Source of the DNA: an uncultured Anaerolineae bacterium
GTDB lineage: Bacteria; Chloroflexota; Anaerolineae; J036; Brachytrichaceae
Length of the DNA: 64,000 bases
Direction: 5' to 3'
Assembly (NCBI GenBank): GCA_937959265.1
Contig: CALGMA010000009.1
Span: 62,001-126,000 of the forward strand
Positions 7,449 through 14,904 of the stretch are shown here, piece after piece. The position numbers were made by a program, and so were the translations under genes. Below the pieces are notes generated by a model that saw nothing but the letters and a program-made list of their open reading frames with translations, was not told the DNA's origin and ran no database searches. The first letter of the stretch is position 1, and each line of letters opens with the position of its first letter.

Positions 7449-8864
7449 CTACTTGTATTTGTCGTAGATCGCCTGGCAGGCGGCTTGCGTCTCCTTTACG
7501 GCGTCGTCAATGCTGACGTTATCCACGACCACGCGCTGGATCATCTTGGGGATGAGGAAGTTCGTGTTGAACTCGGCGTAGGCCGGATTGTCTGTGTCGG
7601 GGAAGGCCGGCGGCGTGCCGTTCTTCGCCACGTCGAGCAAGCCAACGTGGATTGGGCTTTCCTTGAACACCGGGAAGTCCACCTGGCTGTTGAGCACGGG
7701 GCCGTAGATGGCGTTGGCGTAATATTCCCTCATGAACTCATCGTCGGCCAGATACATCAGCAGGTCTTTGGCCAGGTCCTTGTAGCGGCTGGTCACCGGG
7801 ATGGCGCGTACGTTCGGGCCGTAGGGCTGTAATTGCAGCTTTGGGCCAGCCGGCAGGCCGGAGAAGCGCGTCGCCGCCAGCAGCTCCGGATCGTTGTCGC
7901 GCAGGTTGAGATATACGCTGCCGGGATTGGCGATGAAAGCTGCCTGGCCAGCTTGATAGGCCTGATTGTCGCCGGCGCCATCCCATGTGGTCACGCCAGG
8001 CGGGAACAAGCCCTTCTTGTACAGGCCGGTGATCCACTCCATAAAGGTGCGCGTCTCCGGGCTGTCGATCGTGCAGTTCTTGCCCTGGTCGTCGGCGATG
8101 CGCCCGCCCCAGGTCTGCAGCATCGTCACTGTGAGGTTGCCGTCACCGACGTTCGACAGCGCGAAGCCCATGCCGTATACCTTGGGTGGGTCGTTGACGG
8201 CCTCGGCCATCTGGCCGAGTTCTTCCCACGTCTTTGGCGCCTCGTTGAAGCCTTTCGCGCTGAGCAGGTCGTGGCGCCGGTTGATCAGGTTGCCGGAGAG
8301 GCCGAATGGGATGCCCCACACGCTGCCACCATATCTGGCCGGATCAACCGATTTGGCTGCCGACTCGAGCCATCCGCCGTGTGCGTCGCCGATCTGCTTG
8401 AACACGTCGTCCAGTGGCTCGAGTTGGCCGTTTTTGGCGAGCAACTGCATCAAGCCGGTGCCCATGTCGAGTGCATCGGGCATGGTGCCGGCCTCGACTG
8501 CAGCCGAGACCTTCTGCTGCGTCTCGTTCTGGTTGATCATCACCACGTCCACTTCGATGCCTCGCGCCTTGCCCCATTCGGTGATCTTGTCTACCAGCAT
8601 CTGGTTGGCGACGTCAGAGAAGATCAGACCACCCCAGTAAGTGAACTTGCCGCCGGGCTGCGGCGCCGCAGGTGGCTGGGTGGCCTCGGCGGCAGCCGGC
8701 GTAGTCGCTGCCGGCATTTGCGGTTGGGCCGGGCCGGCCGGCGGAGCAGCGCACGCGGCTACCAACAGCGCAAGCGCCGTCAGCATGGTGAGCCGCTGGG
8801 CCCGTTTGGCGACGGTGCGATTTCGTCTGCAGTCGCGATCTCGACGTTCATTGTACGGTTGCAT
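7449..8864 (-). CDS. Sugar ABC transporter substrate-binding lipoprotein
   Basis: This 471-residue extracellular solute-binding protein of family 1 (MalE/UgpB type) is the first gene of the operon. A basic N-terminus is followed by the hydrophobic stretch LTALALLVAACAAPP, with the lipobox Cys at about residue 38. A Pro/Ala linker precedes the binding domain, which starts near KFTYWGGLIFSDVANQML. The start is supported by AGGAGG seven bases before the ATG. It should be anchored to the outer face of the membrane and deliver a carbohydrate or glycerol-phosphate-like ligand to the permeases encoded next. The ligand cannot be predicted. Confidence 0.9.
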   Translation of the reverse strand: MQPYNERRDRDCRRNRTVAKRAQRLTMLTALALLVAACAAPPAGPAQPQMPAATTPAAAEATQPPAAPQPGGKFTYWGGLIFSDVANQMLVDKITEWGKARGIEVDVVMINQNETQQKVSAAVEAGTMPDALDMGTGLMQLLAKNGQLEPLDDVFKQIGDAHGGWLESAAKSVDPARYGGSVWGIPFGLSGNLINRRHDLLSAKGFNEAPKTWEELGQMAEAVNDPPKVYGMGFALSNVGDGNLTVTMLQTWGGRIADDQGKNCTIDSPETRTFMEWITGLYKKGLFPPGVTTWDGAGDNQAYQAGQAAFIANPGSVYLNLRDNDPELLAATRFSGLPAGPKLQLQPYGPNVRAIPVTSRYKDLAKDLLMYLADDEFMREYYANAIYGPVLNSQVDFPVFKESPIHVGLLDVAKNGTPPAFPDTDNPAYAEFNTNFLIPKMIQRVVVDNVSIDDAVKETQAACQAIYDKYK

Positions 8865-9046
8865 TCGATAACCTCCTGGTTGTATGAACAGATGTGAGCG
8901 TGGATGGATGATATGCCCTTTCGCCCTGGCGGAGTACGCCCGCGTGTGACAATTGCAAACAACCCGGCGATCAACGACCCGTTATAGGACAACGATGAAG
9001 GGCGATAAAAGGAGCGTGCAAAATAGTATAGAGGCAAGTGCAGGTC

Positions 9047-9075
9047 TTGACAACGCAGTGTAAAGTCGTTAGTAT
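9047..9075 (+). promoter_or_regulatory. Promoter of the sulfur operon leader
   Basis: A consensus TTGACA (9047-9052), a 17-base spacer and TAGTAT (9070-9075) place the transcription start about 25 bases before the SAM riboswitch. Confidence 0.75.
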
Positions 9076-9106
9076 CTGCTACGACAAATTCAAGTTTGTA
9101 AGCACA

Positions 9107-9204
9107 CTCTTATCCAGAGCAGCGGAGGGACCGGCCCGATGAAGCTGCGGCAACCTGAATCGAACAAGGTGCCAATTCCGGCAGCGAAAACTGGAAGATG
9201 AGAG
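9107..9204 (+). ncRNA. SAM-I riboswitch (S-box)
   Basis: The sequence carries the S-box signature. P1 strands CTCTTATC (9107-9114) and GATGAGAG (9197-9204) enclose GAGGGACCGGCCCGATGAAG, CGGCAACC and AAGGTGCCAATTCC. These are the conserved elements of the SAM-binding core, including the kink-turn. A terminator follows 24 bases later. It should switch off the downstream sulfurtransferase locus when S-adenosylmethionine is abundant (family knowledge). Confidence 0.93.
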
Positions 9205-9228
9205 CGCGCTAACGCATCAAGCCGTTAT

Positions 9229-9270
9229 CGCCCTCTTGCACAGTTTCGCAAGAGGGCGCTTCGCTTTTCG
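9229..9270 (+). terminator. Riboswitch-controlled intrinsic terminator
   Basis: An 11-bp perfect stem, CGCCCTCTTGC (9229-9239) with GCAAGAGGGCG (9248-9258), is followed by CTTCGCTTTT. The left arm (CGCCCTCTT) can instead pair with the GAGAGCG region at the 3' side of riboswitch P1, the expected antiterminator. Confidence 0.85.
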
Positions 9271-9328
9271 GAGTGTTCTTGCGAACCCAACGTCAACGCT
9301 GAAAGTGCATTCAGTCAGGAGTTGCAGC

Positions 9329-9385
9329 ATGAACACGATCACCGGTAGCGTGATCCCCACAGTCAGACTGTGCTTGTGTATGTAG
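9329..9385 (+). CDS. Cys-containing leader peptide ending RLCLCM
   Basis: This 18-codon frame encodes MNTITGSVIPTVRLCLCM. AGGAG (9317-9321) is 7 bases before the ATG, one of the best ribosome binding sites in the window. The C-terminal Arg-Leu-Cys-Leu-Cys run resembles known cysteine-sensing leader peptides upstream of sulfur genes in actinobacteria (family resemblance from memory, not searched). A hairpin begins at its stop codon. Slow translation of the two Cys codons would be the signal. It lies between the riboswitch terminator and the sulfurtransferase gene. Confidence 0.6.
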   Translation: MNTITGSVIPTVRLCLCM

Positions 9386-9420
9386 CGGGCCGGCCGCTTC
9401 GACGCGGCATGTGACCCGCT
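9384..9420 (+). promoter_or_regulatory. Hairpin at the leader-peptide stop, candidate attenuator
   Basis: AGCGGG (9384-9389) pairs with CCCGCT (9415-9420), enclosing GCCGC (9393-9397) with GCGGC (9404-9408). It starts inside the leader stop codon, so a ribosome finishing or stalling on the Cys codons would change its folding. No T-run follows, so the mechanism might be Rho-dependent or translational. Confidence 0.4.
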
Positions 9421-9567
9421 GCCTCCGTTTGCATCACCATCGTCAGCCTCGTATGTGGCCGGTCAACGCTTGTGTGGGCCGGTCTTGTTCTGCGCACCGC
9501 AATGCCAGGTCATGAAAGTTATGCGACGTCAACTGAATCAATCCGGTTTAAGGAGTAAAGTCAAGCT

Positions 9568-10416
9568 ATGAGCACATTTGCATATGCCCATCCCGAAGCA
9601 TTGGTCAGCACCGACTGGCTGGCCGAACATCTAGACGACCCAAACATACGCATCGTGGAATCGAACGAAGATCCGCTGCTGTATGACACCGGTCATATCC
9701 CCGGCGCGATCAAGATTGACTGGACCACCGACCTGAATGATCCGGTCAAGCGCGACTACCTTGACTCGGTGCACTTTGCGGAGCTGCTTAGCAGTAAGGG
9801 CATCGCCAACGACTCGTTCGTCGTGTTCTACGGCGACAAGAACAACTGGTGGGCGACCTATGCCTTCTGGGTATTCCAATTGTTCGGGCACACAAAAGCC
9901 GCCATTCTGAACGGCGGGCGCAAAAAGTGGATTGACGAAGGTCGCCCGCTGACGCGTGATGTGCCTTCGTATCCGCGCACCGAATACAAAGCGCCGCCGC
10001 GTGATGACAAGACCATCCGTGCCTTCCGCGACGAGGTGTTGAAGCACGTGCAGAGCAGCGGCGCGCTGGTGGACGTGCGCAGCCCGGCCGAGTACACCGG
10101 CGAACGGCTGCACATGCCTGAGTATCCGAACGAAGGTGCGCTGCGCGGCGGCCACATTCCCGGCGCAAAGAACATTCCCTGGGCGCAGGCTGTGAGGGAA
10201 GACGGCACGTTCAAACCGCGCGAGGAACTCGAAGCGCTCTACAGCAGTAAGGGTATCACGCCAGATAAGGACATCATCGCCTACTGCCGCATCGGTGAGC
10301 GCAGCAGCCACACGTGGTTCGTGCTCACCTATCTGCTCGGCTACCCGCATGTGAAGAACTATGACGGAAGCTGGACCGAGTGGGGCAACAGCGTCGGCTT
10401 GCCGATCGAGAAATGA
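9568..10416 (+). CDS. Thiosulfate/3-mercaptopyruvate sulfurtransferase (tandem rhodanese)
   Basis: The 282-residue protein has two rhodanese domains. The N-terminal one (about 10-130) is inactive-like, with [16 protein letters not shown] where the active loop would be. The C-terminal one (about 160-280) carries the persulfide-forming Cys in [20 protein letters not shown]. CRxGERS is the loop of the actinobacterial CysA/SseA-like thiosulfate sulfurtransferases. It transfers sulfane sulfur from thiosulfate or mercaptopyruvate to an acceptor in the cytoplasm. The SAM riboswitch and Cys leader upstream place it under sulfur amino-acid control. AAGGAG about 12 bases upstream supports the start. 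Confidence 0.9.
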   Translation: MSTFAYAHPEALVSTDWLAEHLDDPNIRIVESNEDPLLYDTGHIPGAIKIDWTTDLNDPVKRDYLDSVHFAELLSSKGIANDSFVVFYGDKNNWWATYAFWVFQLFGHTKAAILNGGRKKWIDEGRPLTRDVPSYPRTEYKAPPRDDKTIRAFRDEVLKHVQSSGALVDVRSPAEYTGERLHMPEYPNEGALRGGHIPGAKNIPWAQAVREDGTFKPREELEALYSSKGITPDKDIIAYCRIGERSSHTWFVLTYLLGYPHVKNYDGSWTEWGNSVGLPIEK

Positions 10417-10474
10417 AGCATGACTGATTGATGATCGCGCGTCGCAATCATCAATCAGCCGATCGTCAGTCGTC

Positions 10475-10930
10475 ATGAGCCAACCTTCATCTTCCCCCTG
10501 CGCCGACGGCGTCCCGTTGCCCATTGTCAGGCTGAACCGGATCGTGTTAGCTGCCGGTGTGATCGTCGCCTTGGCCTTGAACCAGCCGCTGATCACGACT
10601 GCCCTCTTCCTGCTGATCCTGCCCGCAGCGTTGTTTGGCCGGCGCGCTAGCCCAATCTACCACGTAGGCCGCCGCATCTTCGCCAAGCAAATCCCCGCTG
10701 CTCCGGCCGAGGACTTTCGTGTCCAACGCTTCAACAATCTCATCGCCGCGACGTTGCTTGGCACGGGACAGGTCGCGTTCGTGCTCGGCGTGCCGGTTGC
10801 TGGCTGGGCGTTGTCCTTAGCTGTCGCGATCGCTGCAACGGTGGCGCTGCTCGGCTTCTGTTTGGGTTGCTTCTTGTACTACCAGTTCCGACTGCAGCGC
10901 CATCGCTTCTTCGCCGCAATTGAGCCGTGA
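10475..10930 (+). CDS. DUF4395 membrane protein
   Basis: This 151-residue integral membrane protein has hydrophobic segments at about 24-55 and 95-140. The opening VPLPIVRLNRIVLAAGV followed by an R-R-A-S-P-I-Y-H cluster fits the DUF4395 family, often encoded beside rhodanese or thioredoxin genes (family knowledge). The function is unknown; a role in sulfur-compound traffic or membrane redox is conceivable. It follows the sulfurtransferase by 58 bases and precedes a perfect palindrome, so it is likely the last gene of the riboswitch-controlled unit. No clear ribosome binding site is seen. Confidence 0.8.
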   Translation: MSQPSSSPCADGVPLPIVRLNRIVLAAGVIVALALNQPLITTALFLLILPAALFGRRASPIYHVGRRIFAKQIPAAPAEDFRVQRFNNLIAATLLGTGQVAFVLGVPVAGWALSLAVAIAATVALLGFCLGCFLYYQFRLQRHRFFAAIEP

Positions 10931-10936
10931 ATCCTA

Positions 10937-10967
10937 GACCCTAAAGGTCTCAAAGACCTTTAGGGTC
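10937..10967 (+). terminator. Perfect 14-bp palindrome, likely terminator
   Basis: GACCCTAAAGGTCT (10937-10950) and AGACCTTTAGGGTC (10954-10967) flank a 3-base loop and are followed by TTTCGTTCT. It separates the DUF4395 gene from the PLP enzyme. The sequence also looks like a dispersed palindromic repeat. Confidence 0.7.
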
Positions 10968-10979
10968 TTTCGTTCTCGT

Positions 10980-12194
10980 ATGTGTAGTTATCGCTTCGAC
11001 ACCCGGCTGGTGCATACCGGTGAGCGGTCGGTCAACCGAGCCGACTGGCACAACGCAACGCCTACCAGCGCGCCCATTCATGGCAGCACGACCTTCCTGT
11101 ATCCCACGGCGCAGGCGCTGGACGCAGCATTTGCCGCAGGTGGCGACCAGGTGGTCTACACCCGCTGGGGCAATCCTACCATTCAGGCGCTTGAGGCACT
11201 CATGGCCGATTTGGAGGAAGGGCGCGGCGCCGTGGCCTGCAGCTCCGGCATGTCGGCGCTGTATCTTGCATTGCTGGCTGCCGGCACGCCGCGCGGTGCG
11301 ACCGAACCGCATCCGCGCCACATCCTCGCCTCACGCGATCTCTACGGTGCGACCGAGACGCTGTTGCGCGACTTCTTTGCCGCGCAGTCTGTCGCGGTGA
11401 GCTATTGCGACATGAGCGACCTGGCTGAGGTAAAGGCGGCGATCAGCACACATGCGCCGGACGTGGTGTTGCTCGAATCGCTGTCCAACCCGCTGCTCAA
11501 ATGGGCTGATGTGGAAGCAATTGTGCACTACGCTCATCAGGCTGATGCACGCGTGATTGTGGACGCTACCCTGGCGACACCGGTGTTACATCGGCCGCTG
11601 GTACAAGGCGCAGACTTCGTAGTGCACAGCGCGACGAAGTACCTCGGCGGCCACGCCGATGCGACCGGTGGGATCCTCGTCGCACGCACCGGCCTGTTGC
11701 TCGACACAGCGCGGCGCTATGCCATCCAGCTCGGAATGATCCTGGGTCCGTTCGAAGCGCGATTGATCATGCGCGGTATCCACACGCTGGGGCTGCGGGT
11801 GCGCCGGCAGTCCGAGAGCGCGCTGATCATCGCCCAAGCGTTGCAAAAACATCCGCGCATCCGACGCGTGATCTACCCAGGCTTATCGGAGCATCCACAC
11901 CACAGCCTGATGTCGTTGCAGACATGCGGCCTGTTCGGCGGCCTGATCTCGTTCGAGCTGGCCAACGCCACGCGCGAGGCCGCCTTCGCCTTCATGAACC
12001 GGCTGAAGCTGATCCTGCCTGCGACCAGCTTGGGCGACATCTATTCGTTGATCACATACCCGCCAATTTCATCGCATCGCGAACTGAACGAGGCCCAGCG
12101 CGCCGAGCATGGCATCGGCGATGGCCTATTGCGGTTGTCGGTCGGCATCGAGGACCCTCAGGATATCCTGACCGACCTCGAGAGCGCACTGTAG
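10980..12194 (+). CDS. Cys/Met-metabolism PLP enzyme (cystathionine gamma-synthase/lyase family)
   Basis: This 404-residue protein belongs to the gamma-family of PLP enzymes. SATKYLGGHADATGG (about 220) carries the Schiff-base Lys, YTRWGNPTIQALE (about 60) binds the PLP phosphate of the neighbouring subunit, and the C-terminal half has LRLSVGIEDPQDILTDL. Members include cystathionine gamma-synthase, cystathionine gamma-lyase, O-acetylhomoserine sulfhydrylase and methionine gamma-lyase. The exact reaction is not decidable here. The neighbouring riboswitch locus supports a role in methionine or cysteine turnover. It starts 12 bases after the palindrome with no Shine-Dalgarno sequence, so it may need its own promoter or read-through. 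Confidence 0.88.
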   Translation: MCSYRFDTRLVHTGERSVNRADWHNATPTSAPIHGSTTFLYPTAQALDAAFAAGGDQVVYTRWGNPTIQALEALMADLEEGRGAVACSSGMSALYLALLAAGTPRGATEPHPRHILASRDLYGATETLLRDFFAAQSVAVSYCDMSDLAEVKAAISTHAPDVVLLESLSNPLLKWADVEAIVHYAHQADARVIVDATLATPVLHRPLVQGADFVVHSATKYLGGHADATGGILVARTGLLLDTARRYAIQLGMILGPFEARLIMRGIHTLGLRVRRQSESALIIAQALQKHPRIRRVIYPGLSEHPHHSLMSLQTCGLFGGLISFELANATREAAFAFMNRLKLILPATSLGDIYSLITYPPISSHRELNEAQRAEHGIGDGLLRLSVGIEDPQDILTDLESAL

Positions 12195-12250
12195 CTTGGC
12201 ATGGGGCTAAGCGCTCAACATACTCCGAGCACATCGAGCGCTGCCCAAGC
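12194..12250. terminator. Nested hairpin between convergent genes
   Basis: AGCGCTC (12210-12216) pairs with GAGCGCT (12236-12242), and outer GCTTGG pairs with CCAAGC near 12250. It sits between the PLP enzyme and the convergent baeRF3-like gene. It could serve either strand, though T-runs are weak. Confidence 0.4.
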
Positions 12251-12265
12251 GAATCCATCCTGTAG

Positions 12266-13489
12266 TCAGTAACGGAAGATCGCCGCCAAGCCAGATGCCG
12301 TCGCCGTCTGCGACGCTGGCAAGGCGTAGACCGTTCCACCATGCGTTAGCGTCTGCGCCACCGCAAGGTCATAGAGATCGCCGTCGCCGTGGGCGCGCAC
12401 CGGCCGGGCAATCATCTGATTCGTAACGGCGTCGTAGCTGCCCCAGCAGTGCCTGGCTGGGTCTACAAGCAGCGTATCCACGCGCCCCTCGTGCGCAGCC
12501 TGGAGAACGACGTTTAGGTCTTCCGACGCGCGTTCTGCGCCGCGCGCCTCCCTGGCTGCCAGGTACGCATCGACCGCTTGAGCTTTTGCCTCATCGAGTG
12601 TGCACTGCACGATCTGCCAGGCCGCCTGATGCAGCTGGTCGCGCGTCAGCAGTTCTGGATTGCCGTGGATCTCCTGTGCGTGCAGATGCGCGTATGTGTT
12701 GACCTCGCGGTACATCGCCAGCAAATAGTTCACGCCACTTAGGATGAGCGGCGCTGTCTTGCCGTTGAGCACCGGGCGCAGGCTGCGTTCGATCTCTTGC
12801 AGAAAGCGATGCATCCGGCCGCGCTCATCCTCGCGATGGCCGTAGCGAATGCCAATTGGCGTCCCTGTTGGGCCAATGCCCGCGGAGCGGACCAGACGCT
12901 GCTTCTCCGGCTCTTCCAGGCGCAGCGCGTCAGCGAGGCTACGCGGCAACCCCGGTACGTGGACCTCAGCGATGCTGTCGCGATCACCCTCCCATAGCCG
13001 TACGTCATTCTGGCTCAACGCCAGCACGAAGAAACGCGCGTCGTCCGTCAGCAACGGTGTGAGCGGCGTGATGTGGTGGTGGTTGCTCACTACCACCAGC
13101 GACTCGGTCGGGTAAGGCAACCAGTGGTGGTGGAAGATGCCGTTGTAGACGAATAGCGCCAAGCCATCTCGCCGGCCATCCCAGAAATTCGGACTGGCTG
13201 CTGCATCGAGCGCCGGCTGGACGAAGGCGTAGGCGGTCAGTTCGTTCTTGTTCCGCCGGCGCATCGTGGAAGGATGTACGAGATGCGGCCGAGCAGTCGT
13301 CGCGACGTTCGTATCCTCTTCCAGCAACGCTGCCAGCTCATCTCGCGCCGCATCCAACAAATTCTTCAGCACAACTTGGTTGTTGAGGATGTCCGACGCC
13401 GCACGGTGAATCGGCATGTAGATTGAGACGCACCAATCATCGCGCGGCCGAGCGAGGTCGAGCAAATTTTCTCGCGCAAATGTGGCCAT
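12266..13489 (-). CDS. baeRF3-like protein (bacterial archaeo-eukaryotic release factor family)
   Basis: The 407-residue protein starts at ATG 13489 behind GGAGGAGG, a very strong ribosome binding site; the frame upstream is a shadow of the stress-protein gene. The N-terminus CVSIYMPIHRAASDILNNQ and VVLKNLLDAARDELAALL match the baeRF3 family, bacterial relatives of the eRF1/Pelota central and C-terminal domains. The C-terminal third has DTLLVDPARHCWGSYDA and GGTVYALPA, typical of the L7Ae-like end. Family members are proposed to act on ribosomes under stress, but no activity is established. It follows a tandem UspA gene on the same strand by about 95 bases. Confidence 0.7.
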   Translation of the reverse strand: MATFARENLLDLARPRDDWCVSIYMPIHRAASDILNNQVVLKNLLDAARDELAALLEEDTNVATTARPHLVHPSTMRRRNKNELTAYAFVQPALDAAASPNFWDGRRDGLALFVYNGIFHHHWLPYPTESLVVVSNHHHITPLTPLLTDDARFFVLALSQNDVRLWEGDRDSIAEVHVPGLPRSLADALRLEEPEKQRLVRSAGIGPTGTPIGIRYGHREDERGRMHRFLQEIERSLRPVLNGKTAPLILSGVNYLLAMYREVNTYAHLHAQEIHGNPELLTRDQLHQAAWQIVQCTLDEAKAQAVDAYLAAREARGAERASEDLNVVLQAAHEGRVDTLLVDPARHCWGSYDAVTNQMIARPVRAHGDGDLYDLAVAQTLTHGGTVYALPASQTATASGLAAIFRY

Positions 13490-13584
13490 ACGCCTCCTCC
13501 GCCCACGCTCAATGTGCCGAGCGCGGGCAACCTGCGAACGCCTGTGGCTCGCGTTGCCCTTGAGCGCGTGATCGCCTGCGCTTG

Positions 13585-14625
13585 CTACGGATGGGGCCGG
13601 ACCAGCAATACCGGCGCATGGGCGTGCTGCACGACGCGATCGGCGACGCTGCCCATCAAGAAGCGTCGGAGGCCGCCGTAGCCGTGTGTCGCCATCGCGA
13701 TCAAGTCTGCCCCTCGGCTCTCGGCTGTGTCCAGGATTGCTTCGGCAGCCCGTCCGACCGATACCGTGGTTTCCGTTCGAATGCCCGACTCGGTCAGAAC
13801 AGTCGCCACCGCATCCAAGCGGTCGCGAGCAGCCGCAGTCGCATGTTCGATCCATCGGGCGAGTTCGCCGCTGCCCGATGCAATTGAGCTGCTCATGGTA
13901 CGCTCCCAGCCGAACTGGGCGCGAGTCATGATGACATCCGGCGCCGGCTCAGGGACGACTTGCATCAGCAGCACCTCAGCACCGGTGCATGCCGCCAGCT
14001 TGCGCACATAGGGCAGAATGGTGTTCGCAAGCTCGGAGCCATCCAGCGGAACGAGGATGCGCTGATACAGAGGCAACTCATCCAATTTGCCTGCACGGAG
14101 GCCGGCCGGGCGCACCAACAAGACCGGGGCATCAGCATGCTGGACGACGCGATCGGCGACGCTACCTAACAGGAAGCGGCTAATCCCGCCGCGCCCGTGC
14201 GTGGCCATGGCGATCAAGTCCGCACCTTCCTCGGCAGCGACATCGAGGATCGCTTCATCTGGCTCGGCGATCACGATGCGCGTGCGCGCCTCGACGCCCG
14301 ATTGTGCTAATTCAACGGCGATGGCATCGAGGAACTGATATCCCTCGATTTCACGCTCCACCAGGTTGGTTTTGATCGGCTGCGTTGCTGAGCGTGTGGC
14401 GTCCGCTTGCCAGTGGCCCGCCATCGCAGCGCGCATCTGTGGCATGTCGGCGGCCTGGCGCTCCCACATGGCCTTGGATAAGCCATTCACGCCCCGCATT
14501 GGCTCGGACAGGGCGTGTAGCAATGTCACGCTGGCATGGCTGCACCGCGCCACCTGCCGCACGTGAGGCAACACGGAGTTCGATAGCTCCGAACCATCCA
14601 GAGGAACGAGGATCTTCGTATACAT
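13585..14625 (-). CDS. Tandem universal stress protein (two UspA domains)
   Basis: The 346-residue chain has two UspA domains. Domain 1 (about 1-160) begins YTKILVPLDGSELSN and domain 2 (about 175-340) begins YQRILVPLDGSELAN. Both end with the ATP-binding signature: ATHGRGGISRFLLGSVADRV and ATHGYGGLRRFLMGSVADRV (G-2x-G-9x-G-S). Both therefore look able to bind ATP. The start at 14625 has GGAGGTGAGGAG upstream; the extra 24 codons before it are not conserved-looking. The gene is probably co-expressed with the baeRF3-like gene as a stress pair. Confidence 0.9.
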   Translation of the reverse strand: MYTKILVPLDGSELSNSVLPHVRQVARCSHASVTLLHALSEPMRGVNGLSKAMWERQAADMPQMRAAMAGHWQADATRSATQPIKTNLVEREIEGYQFLDAIAVELAQSGVEARTRIVIAEPDEAILDVAAEEGADLIAMATHGRGGISRFLLGSVADRVVQHADAPVLLVRPAGLRAGKLDELPLYQRILVPLDGSELANTILPYVRKLAACTGAEVLLMQVVPEPAPDVIMTRAQFGWERTMSSSIASGSGELARWIEHATAAARDRLDAVATVLTESGIRTETTVSVGRAAEAILDTAESRGADLIAMATHGYGGLRRFLMGSVADRVVQHAHAPVLLVRPHP

Positions 14626-14834
14626 GCTCCTCACCTCCAGACCGCTTGCAGCGTCCCTTCCCGACTTCAGCCGTCGTCCAGGACGACCATCCGTCAAGCG
14701 GCGATCAGTCTCCGAATGTCTACGTCATACTGTACCGTCCAACTGTCCGAAATGCGCCCGACAAGTGGCGAGGAAGGCACCTGGCAGAACGGGTAATCCA
14801 AACGCGATGCTTCAACGCAACTGCGATCGTATAG

Positions 14835-14872
14835 CAAAAATAAGCCAGGCTTCTTGTGGAAGAAGCCTGGCT
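14835..14872 (-). terminator. Intrinsic terminator of the amino-acid-binding protein gene
   Basis: A 13-bp stem (14843-14855 with 14860-14872) with a 4-base loop is followed on the minus strand by TATTTTTGC. It lies about 33 bases after the stop of the gene at 14905. The remaining intergenic DNA to 14625 shows no other clear feature. Confidence 0.85.
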
Positions 14873-14904
14873 CTTCATGCGCGGCTGCTGACTAATCCGT
14901 GGGA

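Noticed and set aside
9453-9515. A 20-codon frame with two Cys codons after the RLCLC leader
   Set aside because: There is no Shine-Dalgarno sequence and the Cys codons are scattered; it could be a second leader but the support is too weak.
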